From: JADLBR01 sp020847615
GTDB lineage: Bacteria; Verrucomicrobiota; Verrucomicrobiia; JADLBR01
DNA length: 21,972 nt
Direction of reading: 5' to 3'
Assembly (NCBI GenBank): GCA_026646655.1
Contig: JAPKHT010000149.1
Coordinates: 1-21,972 of the forward strand
Part shown: piece after piece, positions 7,491 through 14,737 of the stretch
How the letters are laid out: each line of letters opens with the position of its first letter
Numbering within the stretch: position 1 is the stretch's first letter
Program-made: the position numbers and the translations under genes
The notes under the pieces: model-generated
Told to the model about the DNA's origin: nothing
Seen by the model: the letters and a program-made list of their open reading frames with translations, nothing else
Database searches by the model: none

Positions 7491-8903
7491 ATGAGACACA
7501 GACTCTGCCCGATCGCCATTGCGGCGCTCATGCTGCAACCCGGCGCCCCATCAGCCGCCCAGACCAGCAACGCGATCCTCGACCTGTTGGTCCGCAAGGG
7601 AGTCATCACCGAAACGGAGGCCGAACAGGTTCAGGCGCAGGCCGAGAAGGAGACGGCAAAAGCCGTCGAGGCCAATTCCAAACTCAAGCTGCCACCCTTC
7701 GTGAAGGCCCTCGAGCTCCATGGCGACCTCCGCATGCGCTCGGAGTATTTCGGTGTCGAAACACCGCAGGACGTCCAGCCCGACGACTGGCGGTACCTCC
7801 CGCCAAACGACGACCGGCTCCGGTTCCGCGCGCGGGCGCGCATCGGCGGGACCGTCGCTTTCCAAGATTGGGGCAAGGTCGGGGTCCAGCTCACCACGAG
7901 CCCCGACAGGGACCCGATCTCCACGAACCAGACTTTCCAGGACACCTTCACGAAGAAGGAAGTCTATTTCGACCTGTTCTTCGCCCAGCTCACGCCCCCG
8001 TGGGCCAAATGGTTCACGGTCACCGTCGGCAAGATGAACAACCCGATCTGGCAGCCGCACTTCGCGTCTCCGATGCAGTACGACAACGACGTCACCCCCG
8101 AGGGCCTCGCCGAGCAGATCAGTTTCACGCTCGGACCAAAGGACGAGTGGCGCCTCTTCGCAAACTTCCTTCAGGCCCCCCTCGACGAGATCGCCATGAG
8201 CACGGCCGACCCGTTCCTCTACGAGTTTCAGGGCGGCGTCGAGGCCAAACTCGGCACCGTCGAATTCACCGCCGTCGGGGGCGCGTACTTCACGCAGAGT
8301 CTCGACGACATGGGCATCCAGAATTCCGGCCTGCCGTCCGCGAGCGCGTCACCCAATCGCGGCAACCTCGCGGGTTTCAATCCGCTGGTGGGCGGCACGA
8401 CCTACGCCGACGACTTCACGGTCGCCTACGGCCGCGCGGAACTCGCCTGGACGATCTCCGAAGACAAGTTTCTCGGCACCCCCTGCGTGCTGACCTTTTC
8501 CGGCGAGTACATGAAGAATCTCGGCGGGCGGTTCGAGGATGACCGCTTCCACGACACCGGGGTCGAGATCGTCGACCCCGATCAGACCGAGGCATACGCC
8601 GGCCAGATCATGTTCGGCAAAGCCAAGAAGACCGGCGAATGGCAGCTGGCGTACCAGTACAAGCATCTGGAGGCGGACGCCACGTGGGACGCCATCACCG
8701 ATTCCGACTATGGCTACGGTGGCACCGACCGCCGCGGCCACGTGGTCAAGCTCGCCTACAACATGCGCGAGTGGTGGCAGCTTGGATTCGCCGGATTCAT
8801 CACCGAGAAGATCAGCCATCGCCCCAACTCGGGCAACAGCACGCGCGGGCTCGAGGGCGAGGACCTCCTGCGCATTCAGATCGATTCGGTCTTCAAATTC
8901 TAG
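7491..8903 (+). CDS. Outer-membrane porin (putative Porin_5 family)
   Basis: A 470-residue protein with a Sec signal (RHRLCPIAIAALML, likely cleavage after SAA near residue 23). A short region follows, ILDLLVRKGVITETEAEQVQ, typical of this putative-porin family, then a charged stretch that may form a coiled coil. From about 70 onward the sequence alternates as expected for beta strands (ELHGDLRMRSEYF, RLRFRARARIGGTV, KVGVQLTTSPD, WFTVTVGKMNNPIWQP). It ends RIQIDSVFKF, with the C-terminal Phe used for Bam-dependent insertion. It should form a diffusion channel in the outer membrane. The Pho-box-like array upstream suggests phosphate-starvation control and hence anion or phosphate uptake, which is inference. 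The stop codon is the first three bases of a long hairpin. Confidence 0.85.
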   Translation: MRHRLCPIAIAALMLQPGAPSAAQTSNAILDLLVRKGVITETEAEQVQAQAEKETAKAVEANSKLKLPPFVKALELHGDLRMRSEYFGVETPQDVQPDDWRYLPPNDDRLRFRARARIGGTVAFQDWGKVGVQLTTSPDRDPISTNQTFQDTFTKKEVYFDLFFAQLTPPWAKWFTVTVGKMNNPIWQPHFASPMQYDNDVTPEGLAEQISFTLGPKDEWRLFANFLQAPLDEIAMSTADPFLYEFQGGVEAKLGTVEFTAVGGAYFTQSLDDMGIQNSGLPSASASPNRGNLAGFNPLVGGTTYADDFTVAYGRAELAWTISEDKFLGTPCVLTFSGEYMKNLGGRFEDDRFHDTGVEIVDPDQTEAYAGQIMFGKAKKTGEWQLAYQYKHLEADATWDAITDSDYGYGGTDRRGHVVKLAYNMREWWQLGFAGFITEKISHRPNSGNSTRGLEGEDLLRIQIDSVFKF

Positions 8904-8941
8904 CAGCCTGTCGGACTTAGCCAAGTCTGACGAGGCTGCTA
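8901..8941. repeat. Long imperfect hairpin containing the porin stop codon; possible bidirectional terminator
   Basis: TAGCAGCCTGTCGGACTT at 8901-8918 pairs with 8923-8941 across a 4-nt loop (AGCC), with one bulge and one mismatch. The TAG at its left end is the porin stop. It sits between two convergent genes and could end transcription from both sides. Its core CTGTCGGAC also occurs in the hairpin at 21647-21668, so it is more likely a repeat family than a gene-specific terminator. Confidence 0.65.
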
Positions 8942-8946
8942 GAAAG

Positions 8947-9072
8947 CAAAACCGCCTTATTCCAAGGCAGTTATGATGGGCAAGACCCAGATGTGGCACC
9001 GTGCCTGAGCGACTGCAACGAATCGTGCTCTCGTTGCATAACTCCTTTGTTCGCAAATAGAAGGCGGTTTTG
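8947..9072. repeat. Nested inverted repeats between porin and glyA fusion, possible MITE-like remnant
   Basis: A perfect 12-bp pair, CAAAACCGCCTT (8947-8958) and AAGGCGGTTTTG (9061-9072), bounds this stretch. Inside are AGTTATG (8969-8975) with CATAACT (9037-9043) and TGCAACGA (9014-9021) with TCGTTGCA (9031-9038). The arms are nested in order, so one strand could fold into a single long branched stem. Open frames crossing it show no family resemblance. It could be a non-autonomous mobile element, a structured RNA or a decayed insertion; the sequence alone does not decide. Confidence 0.5.
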
Positions 9073-9096
9073 GGGCTTCGTCCGTCAGGCTCCCCC

Positions 9097-11289
9097 TCAC
9101 GCGGGCAACGGAAACGCGGCCACCAGGGCGCGCACCTTCTCGCGCACCGCGGCCAGCGCCCCGGCGTCCTCGCGGCCGCCGAGCGCCTCGTGGATCAGGT
9201 CCGCGGTCTCGAACATCTCTTCCTCCGCGAAACCCCGCGTCGTCACCGCCGGGCTGCCGAGGCGCACGCCCCCCGCCTTGAAGGGGCTCTGCTTGTCAAA
9301 GGGTATCGCGTTCTTGTTGACCGTGATGCCCGCGTGGTCGAGCGTCTCCTGGGCGTCCTTGCCCGTAATGCCGTGCGGTTGCAGGTCCACGAGCATCAGG
9401 TGGTTCTCGGTCGTCCCGGAGACGATCCGGTAGCCATTGCGCTTCATCCCCTCGCACAGGGCCCTGGCGTTGCGCGCCACCTGCTGCTGGTACGCGCGAA
9501 AGTCCGGCTGGAGCGCCTCGTGCAGGCAGACCGCCTTGGCCGCGATGACGTGCATCAGCGGCCCGCCCTGGACACCGGGGAACATCAGCGAATCGATGTC
9601 CTTGGCGTATTTCTCGCGGCAGAGGATCAGTCCGCCGCGCGGCCCGCGCAATGTCTTGTGAGTCGTGGTCGTCACGAAATCCGCGTGGGGCACCGGCGAG
9701 GGGTGCACCCCCGCCGCCACGAGGCCCGCGATATGGGCCATGTCCACGAAAAGCAGCGCCCCCACCGAATCGGCGATCTGCCTCATCCGCGGGAAATCGA
9801 TGATCCGCGAGTACGCCGAAGCCCCCGCCGTGATCATCCGCGGGCGGTGCTCTTCCGCGAGCCTGGCCAGCTCGTCGTAGTCGATCTGCTCCGTCTCGGG
9901 GCTCACGCCGTAGCTCACGACCTCATAGAGCCTGCCTGAAAAATTCATCGGGTGGCCGTGGGTCAGGTGCCCGCCGTGCGCCAGATTCATGGTCATGATC
10001 CGGTCGCCCGGCTTCAGCACCGAAAAATACACGGCCATGTTGGCCTGGCTGCCGGAATGCGGCTGGACGTTGGCGTGGTCCGCGCCAAAGAGCTGCCTCG
10101 CGCGATTGATCGCCAGTTGCTCGACGACGTCCACGTTCTCGCAGCCGCCGTACCACCGCTTCCGGGGATAGCCTTCGGCGTACTTGTTGGTCAGGCACGA
10201 GCCCTGCGCCTCCATGACGGCCGCGCTCGTGAAATTCTCCGACGCGATCAGCTCGATGTTCTCGCTCTGCCGTCTCCACTCCGCGGCGATGGCGTCGGCC
10301 ACGAGGGGATCGACGTCGGCGAGCCTGGTGCCCTTCCGCGCACCCGAGTTCCTGCGCGACACCCCGGGCAGCTTGCCGAGTCGCCGCTGGTGGCGCCCGC
10401 CCGCAAACGCCGTCCCCAGGAAGGCCCGCATGAGCTCCGGCACCCCACCGCCCGAAAAATCGTCGCCGGCCAGGCACATGACATTGGCGTCATTGTGCTC
10501 CCGGCACGTCCTTGCCACCCCGGCGTCGCGGACGAGCGCCGCCCGGATGCCCGCCACCTTGTTGGCGGCCATGCTCATCCCAACGCCCGTCTTGCAGACC
10601 AGCACCCCGAAATCTGCCTGGTGCGACGCCACCTCCATCGCGACCTTCTCCGCAAAATCCGGGTAATCGACAGACTCGCCGGAATGCGTGCCGAAATCGA
10701 TGACCTTGTAGCCCTCGGACTCGAGCCATTCCCTCACCTCGCCCTTGAGCCTCACGCCGCCGTGGTCGGCGCCCAGCGCCACGCGGATCAGGCCATGGCG
10801 CGCCCTGGCGACGCCGGGCGGCACCGCCCCAGATTCCAGAAAGCGCAGCGCGCTTGGCATCGCGGCGCGAATCGCGTCCCGGACGGAGGCGTACAGCTCG
10901 CGCGGGCCACCGATCGGATCCGCGATGTCGCGGTCGCCGGGGGCGGCATCCTCGTCGAACTCGCGCAACAGGAATGCCCGCTCGGCCGCCGCGGGATGCA
11001 GCATCAGGAGCATGTCGAGGTGCCCCTGCGTCATCACGAAGATCCAATCGGAATCCCGAACCAGCTCGGTCGTGACCGGCTGGCTGCGAATCGCCGCGAT
11101 ATCGATCCCGATCTCCCGCATCACGTCCACCGCGTGCCCGCTGGGCGGATGCCCCGCCTGCGTGCCCAGGCCCGCGCTCCGCACCTGAAAATCGGCCTCC
11201 CGAACCATGGACCGGAAAAGCCCCTCGGCCATCGGGCTCCGGCATATGTTCCCGGTGCAAACAAAAAGTACCTTCTTCACGCGACCCAT
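9097..11289 (-). CDS. Three-domain fusion: low-MW protein phosphatase, ribose-5-phosphate isomerase B, serine hydroxymethyltransferase
   Basis: One 730-residue frame encodes three normally separate enzymes. Residues 5-155: low-molecular-weight phosphatase with the P-loop CTGNICRS (Cys11, Arg17) and the general-acid Asp124 in DP. Residues 167-308: RpiB (ribulose-5-P/ribose-5-P), with GADHGG at 173-178, catalytic Cys232 in VCKTGVGMSMAANK (usually CGTGIG; Lys here is unusual) and CREHNDANVMCLAG at 262-275. Residues 320-730: GlyA, which interconverts serine and glycine with tetrahydrofolate, with TTTTHKTLRGPRGG carrying the PLP lysine Lys545. Each domain has near-normal length. No stop separates them. 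In-frame GTGs near residues 170 and 310 lack a clear Shine-Dalgarno, so separate translation is possible but not indicated. The start is taken at 11289; the upstream ATG at 11316 adds nine residues, and a GTG at 11280 (VKKVLFVC) is also possible. Confidence 0.9.
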   Translation of the reverse strand: MGRVKKVLFVCTGNICRSPMAEGLFRSMVREADFQVRSAGLGTQAGHPPSGHAVDVMREIGIDIAAIRSQPVTTELVRDSDWIFVMTQGHLDMLLMLHPAAAERAFLLREFDEDAAPGDRDIADPIGGPRELYASVRDAIRAAMPSALRFLESGAVPPGVARARHGLIRVALGADHGGVRLKGEVREWLESEGYKVIDFGTHSGESVDYPDFAEKVAMEVASHQADFGVLVCKTGVGMSMAANKVAGIRAALVRDAGVARTCREHNDANVMCLAGDDFSGGGVPELMRAFLGTAFAGGRHQRRLGKLPGVSRRNSGARKGTRLADVDPLVADAIAAEWRRQSENIELIASENFTSAAVMEAQGSCLTNKYAEGYPRKRWYGGCENVDVVEQLAINRARQLFGADHANVQPHSGSQANMAVYFSVLKPGDRIMTMNLAHGGHLTHGHPMNFSGRLYEVVSYGVSPETEQIDYDELARLAEEHRPRMITAGASAYSRIIDFPRMRQIADSVGALLFVDMAHIAGLVAAGVHPSPVPHADFVTTTTHKTLRGPRGGLILCREKYAKDIDSLMFPGVQGGPLMHVIAAKAVCLHEALQPDFRAYQQQVARNARALCEGMKRNGYRIVSGTTENHLMLVDLQPHGITGKDAQETLDHAGITVNKNAIPFDKQSPFKAGGVRLGSPAVTTRGFAEEEMFETADLIHEALGGREDAGALAAVREKVRALVAAFPLPA

Positions 11290-11437
11290 CTTTCCAGATA
11301 TCCGCAACCGACACAAGCGCCGCGCCGCGAGAGAATCTTGGCCGTTTCGCGGCCCCGCGCAAACGCCCGCACACCGTTTTCTCGGGGTCGCGCCATCTCG
11401 CCCCCCGTCGACGACAGACCCGCGCCCTCAGATCTGG

Positions 11438-12646
11438 TCATCTCGCCGCGGGTCCCCCGGACCCCTGGGCCGGCGCGTTGGTCGCACCCGGGGGCGACGC
11501 GGCCGGCGGCGCCGCCCTGTTCAGCCCGAGCGCATCCACGCCGCGCAGAAAATCCAGCGCCCGTTGCAGGGCCTCGTCCCGGATCGCCTCCTTCTTCGCC
11601 TTGGACTTGGGCCCGGCCTCCCCATCCGCCGGCGCCTCGTCTTCGCTCTCGGGGGGCTTGGGTCCTTCGGCCGCCGGCACCGCCTCATTCGTCACGGCCC
11701 CGTCCTCGTCCTTGGCCGACGCCTCCAGCCGCAGCCGAATCGCCTCCTCGAGCTCGGGGTTCTCGCCCCTGACCAGCGCCGCCTCGTTCTGCCGCGGCCG
11801 CGGTCTGTCCTCGGCGATAAAACTCGCGGGCCCCTCCTCCGCCTCGCGACGGAGCATTTCCGCGGCCATCTCAACCTCGGCGACCCCGATATCGGGTCGG
11901 ACCGGTTCGTGAAAAGGTGGGCCGCCTTCGCCCCAAATCACCCGCCTCGAAGGCACGCGCAGAACCCGCCCCGACGGCAGTTCGGCCGCCCCGTACTCCG
12001 CCGCGTGCCCCGCTGTTTGAGACCCGAAAATCACCGCCCGCCTCAGCGCCCGCAGGGACTCCGCGATCGCCTCCCCCACCCCAGCCGTTCCAGAGTCGAT
12101 GATGACCGCCATCGGCGCCAGCTGCATGCGCGCGGGCTCTTGCGCCGTAAATCGCCGCGTGCCATCGCGGCCACCCAAGGAGAACAGCACGCATCCCTCC
12201 GGCACGAACAGCGACGCCAGCCGCGCGCCCGCCTCAAACTCCCTGTAATCCTCCAGCGCCCTGAGGTCCAGGACGATTCCCCGCACCGGTTTCTCCTCGT
12301 CCCCCCTGTCGAGCTCTTTCCGGATCGCGTCCAGCGCCCTATCGCGGCCCAGCGAACACACCCGGATCCAAAGCCATCCCCCCTCGAGGCGCTGCACGCG
12401 GGCCCCGTCATCCGACCGCGCCCCGGCGCCCTCCGGTGTCGAGAAGAAGACCCCGGGCGCCGCCCGCGACGGTTCGCCGGCAACCGCCGCCTCACGAACC
12501 CGCGCGGGATCCAGCGAGGCGGCGTCCACATGATTCGACAGGACGATGCCAGCGATCAGGTCTGCCGGGTCGGTGGCCACCTTGGCGGGTCCTGGCACGG
12601 CGGTCGCCACCGCCAACAGGGACAGGTGAACCAACGTCGCATGCAT
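11438..12646 (-). CDS. Exported S41-like (C-terminal processing peptidase family) protein, probably inactive
   Basis: A 402-residue protein with an N-terminal signal (MHATLVHLSLLAVATAVPGPAKV). Residues 90-255 have the S41 core: GIVLDLR at 123-129, then APMAVIIDSGTAGVGEAIAE (178-197), FGSQTAGHAAEYG (207-219) and EPVRPDIGV near 247-255. In active S41 enzymes the matching stretches read TASASE and TxGKG; here they are TAGVGE and TAGHA, so both nucleophile Ser and catalytic Lys are missing. No PDZ domain is visible. The C-terminal 130 residues are rich in Glu, Ala, Pro and Lys and look disordered. Its ATG overlaps the hldD stop by one base (TGATG), so the two are translationally coupled. Fold assignment is reasonably sure; loss of protease activity is inferred, and a scaffold or binding role is possible. 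Confidence 0.75.
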   Translation of the reverse strand: MHATLVHLSLLAVATAVPGPAKVATDPADLIAGIVLSNHVDAASLDPARVREAAVAGEPSRAAPGVFFSTPEGAGARSDDGARVQRLEGGWLWIRVCSLGRDRALDAIRKELDRGDEEKPVRGIVLDLRALEDYREFEAGARLASLFVPEGCVLFSLGGRDGTRRFTAQEPARMQLAPMAVIIDSGTAGVGEAIAESLRALRRAVIFGSQTAGHAAEYGAAELPSGRVLRVPSRRVIWGEGGPPFHEPVRPDIGVAEVEMAAEMLRREAEEGPASFIAEDRPRPRQNEAALVRGENPELEEAIRLRLEASAKDEDGAVTNEAVPAAEGPKPPESEDEAPADGEAGPKSKAKKEAIRDEALQRALDFLRGVDALGLNRAAPPAASPPGATNAPAQGSGGPAAR

Positions 12647-13656
12647 CAGGCGCCCTCGTCACCCAGCAATCGGCCCGGGACAAGATAGTTCTTCACATAG
12701 TCGCCCACCGCCTCCTCCAGCGATGTGACCGCCGCCCCATAGCCGGCGCCGCGCAATCGCGCTATCCCCGCCCGCGTGAAATACTGGTACCGCTCCCTGA
12801 TCGCCTCCGGCATCTCGACAAAGTCGATCGCCGGCGCCCGCCCCAGCGCGGCGAAGATCGCCCCCGCCAGATCCAGCCAGGTCCTCGCCGTACCCGAGCC
12901 CAGGTTGAACAACCCGTTGGCGCGCGACCGGCCCGCCAGGTGCACCGTCATAGCCGCCGCATCCTTCACGTAGAGGAAATCGCGGGCCTGCTGCCCGTCC
13001 CCGTAGTCTGGCCGATGGCTCTTGAAGAGCGATATCCGACCCGTCGCCCTTATCTGCTCGTACCCCTTGGCGACCACGCTGCGCATGTCGCCCTTGTGGC
13101 CCTCGTTCGGGCCAAACACGTTGAAGTACTTCAGACCGGCGATGCGCCGCAGCATGCCCCGCCGCCGCGCGTGCAGGTCGAACAGATGCTTTGAATAGCC
13201 GTACATGTTCAGCGGGCGCAGCCGCTCCAGCCCCTCGAGGGCGTCCTCCATCCCGGACGAACCATCGCCGTAGGTCGCCGCCGACGAGGCGTACACGAAA
13301 CGCGCCTCGCGCCGCAGCGCCCACTCGGCCAAGTCGCGCGTGTATCCATAATTGTTCCTTGCCAGAAATGCCGCGTCGCGCTCGGTGGTCGAGGAACAGG
13401 CCCCGAGGTGTATGACCGTGTCGAACCTGCCAAACGCCGAGGGCTTCGCGCGCAGCCGCTCCATAAACTCGTCGGCCTCCAGATAATCATCGAATCGCAG
13501 CGCCCTCAGGTTCACCCATTTGTCGCAGGTGCCGAGCATGTCGGTCACCAGGATATCGTCGCAGCCCAGGCGGTTGAGCTGCCACACGACGGCGCTCCCG
13601 ATGAACCCGGCCCCGCCGGTCACCAGCACCCGTTTGTCCGACCAATCTTTAGCCAT
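12646..13656 (-). CDS. hldD: ADP-L-glycero-D-manno-heptose 6-epimerase
   Basis: A 336-residue short-chain dehydrogenase-type epimerase, close to the usual length, which makes the heptose donor for the LPS inner core in the cytoplasm. Visible: NAD(P)-binding GGAGFIGS at 14-21, HLGACSSTTE at 83-92, SSAATYGDG at 124-132, the catalytic Tyr152-x3-Lys156 in MYGYSKHLFD, KYFNVFGPNEGHKGDM at 176-191 and the C-terminal RERYQYFT at 287-294, all characteristic of HldD rather than GalE. It lies 70 nt after the DUF3108 gene and overlaps the following S41-like gene by one base. It shows the organism makes heptose-containing LPS; the other heptose genes (hldE, gmhA, gmhB) are not in the window. Confidence 0.93.
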   Translation of the reverse strand: MAKDWSDKRVLVTGGAGFIGSAVVWQLNRLGCDDILVTDMLGTCDKWVNLRALRFDDYLEADEFMERLRAKPSAFGRFDTVIHLGACSSTTERDAAFLARNNYGYTRDLAEWALRREARFVYASSAATYGDGSSGMEDALEGLERLRPLNMYGYSKHLFDLHARRRGMLRRIAGLKYFNVFGPNEGHKGDMRSVVAKGYEQIRATGRISLFKSHRPDYGDGQQARDFLYVKDAAAMTVHLAGRSRANGLFNLGSGTARTWLDLAGAIFAALGRAPAIDFVEMPEAIRERYQYFTRAGIARLRGAGYGAAVTSLEEAVGDYVKNYLVPGRLLGDEGA

Positions 13657-13726
13657 GTGAAATCAATCCCGCGGCAGCCCTCGCGCCGCAACCGATCGCA
13701 AACCCTATGCCGGTGCCTCCCCCAAA

Positions 13727-14539
13727 TCAATCACTCGCGCCCCCCGGCGCCGCATGGCGCACCGGCCGCCTCCCCGATTCCGCGCGGCGCTCTAGCGGCC
13801 AAGCCAGGCCCTCGGCCTCCGCGAGCACGATCTCCACCGTCCCCCAGCTCACCTTCAGCCGGCCCAGGAGCGGCACGTGTCGCATGTCATCGGTCAGATA
13901 TGCCTCCATCCGCCCTTTTGAGTTCTTCGCTGGCTCAAACACCTCGTCGCTCGATATCTTGATCACCGCCTGCTCCCCCCAGACCGGGAACTCCCTCTGG
14001 CCCCGCCACTCGGCCTCGATGACCACCTCGTGGTACTTGCCATCGGCAAAAATCCGGAACTCCCGCCGGTCCCCCACCTTCCAAGGCTGGCTGCGCACCC
14101 GGTAGCAGACCGAGAGCAGGTCGCACGCGGGACCGCTCAACTTGAGCTTCTTGTCGCTCTTCTCCCCATAGTTGATCCACCGGCCTCGGCCCTCATCGAA
14201 ATCCAGCACTGTCAGCCGATGATACCGGTGCGACCCCTCCTTCCGGTCTTCCAGATACTCCCTCGCCTGAAATCCGTCCTCCAGGGCGGTGCTCTGGAGC
14301 TTGCTCCGCACCGGGTAAAACACCTCCACCGGACCGCGCGAGCGCGCCGTGCCCACGAAACGCCAGCACGCCTCGCCCTCGTGATCCGCCCTGCCCACCG
14401 CCTCCAGCGTCAGCCGCGCCGCCGGCACCACCCCCCACCTCGCGTCAAACGTCAGCTTCTCACCCGCCCGAAAAGAATCGTGGGCCCGCAGGCCGCCCGC
14501 CGACCCCGCGGCCACCAGCGCCAAAGCCACCCGCCACAT
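13727..14539 (-). CDS. Exported DUF3108 domain protein
   Basis: A 270-residue protein with a signal peptide (MWRVALALVAAGSAGGLRA, likely cleaved before HDSF). The mature part starts with FRAGEKLTFDARWGVVPA, the hallmark opening of DUF3108, followed by alternating strands such as RLTLEAVGRADHEG and EVFYPVRSKLQS; it is probably a periplasmic beta-sandwich. The function of this family is not established. Start choice: the ATG at 14539 has GAGGTGG about 5 nt upstream and begins directly with the signal peptide, so it is preferred over the ATG at 14566, which would add nine residues. It is the first gene of the minus-strand group running into hldD, and diverges from the Gfo/Idh/MocA gene. A role in the envelope is inferred from export and from the hldD neighbour. 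Confidence 0.8.
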   Translation of the reverse strand: MWRVALALVAAGSAGGLRAHDSFRAGEKLTFDARWGVVPAARLTLEAVGRADHEGEACWRFVGTARSRGPVEVFYPVRSKLQSTALEDGFQAREYLEDRKEGSHRYHRLTVLDFDEGRGRWINYGEKSDKKLKLSGPACDLLSVCYRVRSQPWKVGDRREFRIFADGKYHEVVIEAEWRGQREFPVWGEQAVIKISSDEVFEPAKNSKGRMEAYLTDDMRHVPLLGRLKVSWGTVEIVLAEAEGLAWPLERRAESGRRPVRHAAPGGASD

Positions 14540-14617
14540 GAACCCACCTCGGACTTTGTGCTCCATCTTGCCCCGGCATCGCCGAGAAACGCTACCCTAC
14601 CCCGAAGGACAACGATC

Positions 14618-14664
14618 GCAAATGGCCCATTTGCCCTTGACCCCAATGCCCATCTTTCCATGAT
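14618..14664 (+). promoter_or_regulatory. Candidate operator palindrome next to a -35/-10 pair in the divergent region
   Basis: GCAAATG (14618-14624) and CATTTGC (14628-14634) form a perfect 7-bp inverted repeat with a GCC centre. Three bases after it comes TTGACC (14637-14642), then a 16-nt spacer and CATGAT (14659-14664), reading toward the oxidoreductase whose ATG is at 14738. A dimeric regulator bound here would touch the -35. The palindrome is observed; regulator and promoter use are inferred. Confidence 0.4.
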
Positions 14665-14737
14665 CCTCGGCTGTGGCGGCCGGCGCCGATCGAGGCTCAC
14701 GTTCGCCCACGACAAACCCAAAACAGGAGATTCACCC

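Noticed and set aside
8349..9056. Minus-strand open frame covering the nested repeats
   Set aside because: It is antisense to the porin for most of its length and its start lies in the inverted-repeat block.
10810..11289. Arsenate reductase call for the phosphatase domain
   Set aside because: The Cys-x5-Arg loop fits both, but fusion to RpiB-GlyA and the YwlE-like gene order favour a protein phosphatase; no ars genes are nearby.
9952..11772. Plus-strand open frame of 606 codons
   Set aside because: It lies opposite the RpiB/GlyA fusion and the S41-like gene and reads as low-complexity Arg/Pro/Ala sequence; the minus frame carries clear enzymes.
14030..14737. N-terminal extension of the Gfo/Idh/MocA frame
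   Set aside because: The extension is antisense to the DUF3108 gene; a strong AGGAG 8 nt before the ATG at 14738 and a normal family start settle the call.
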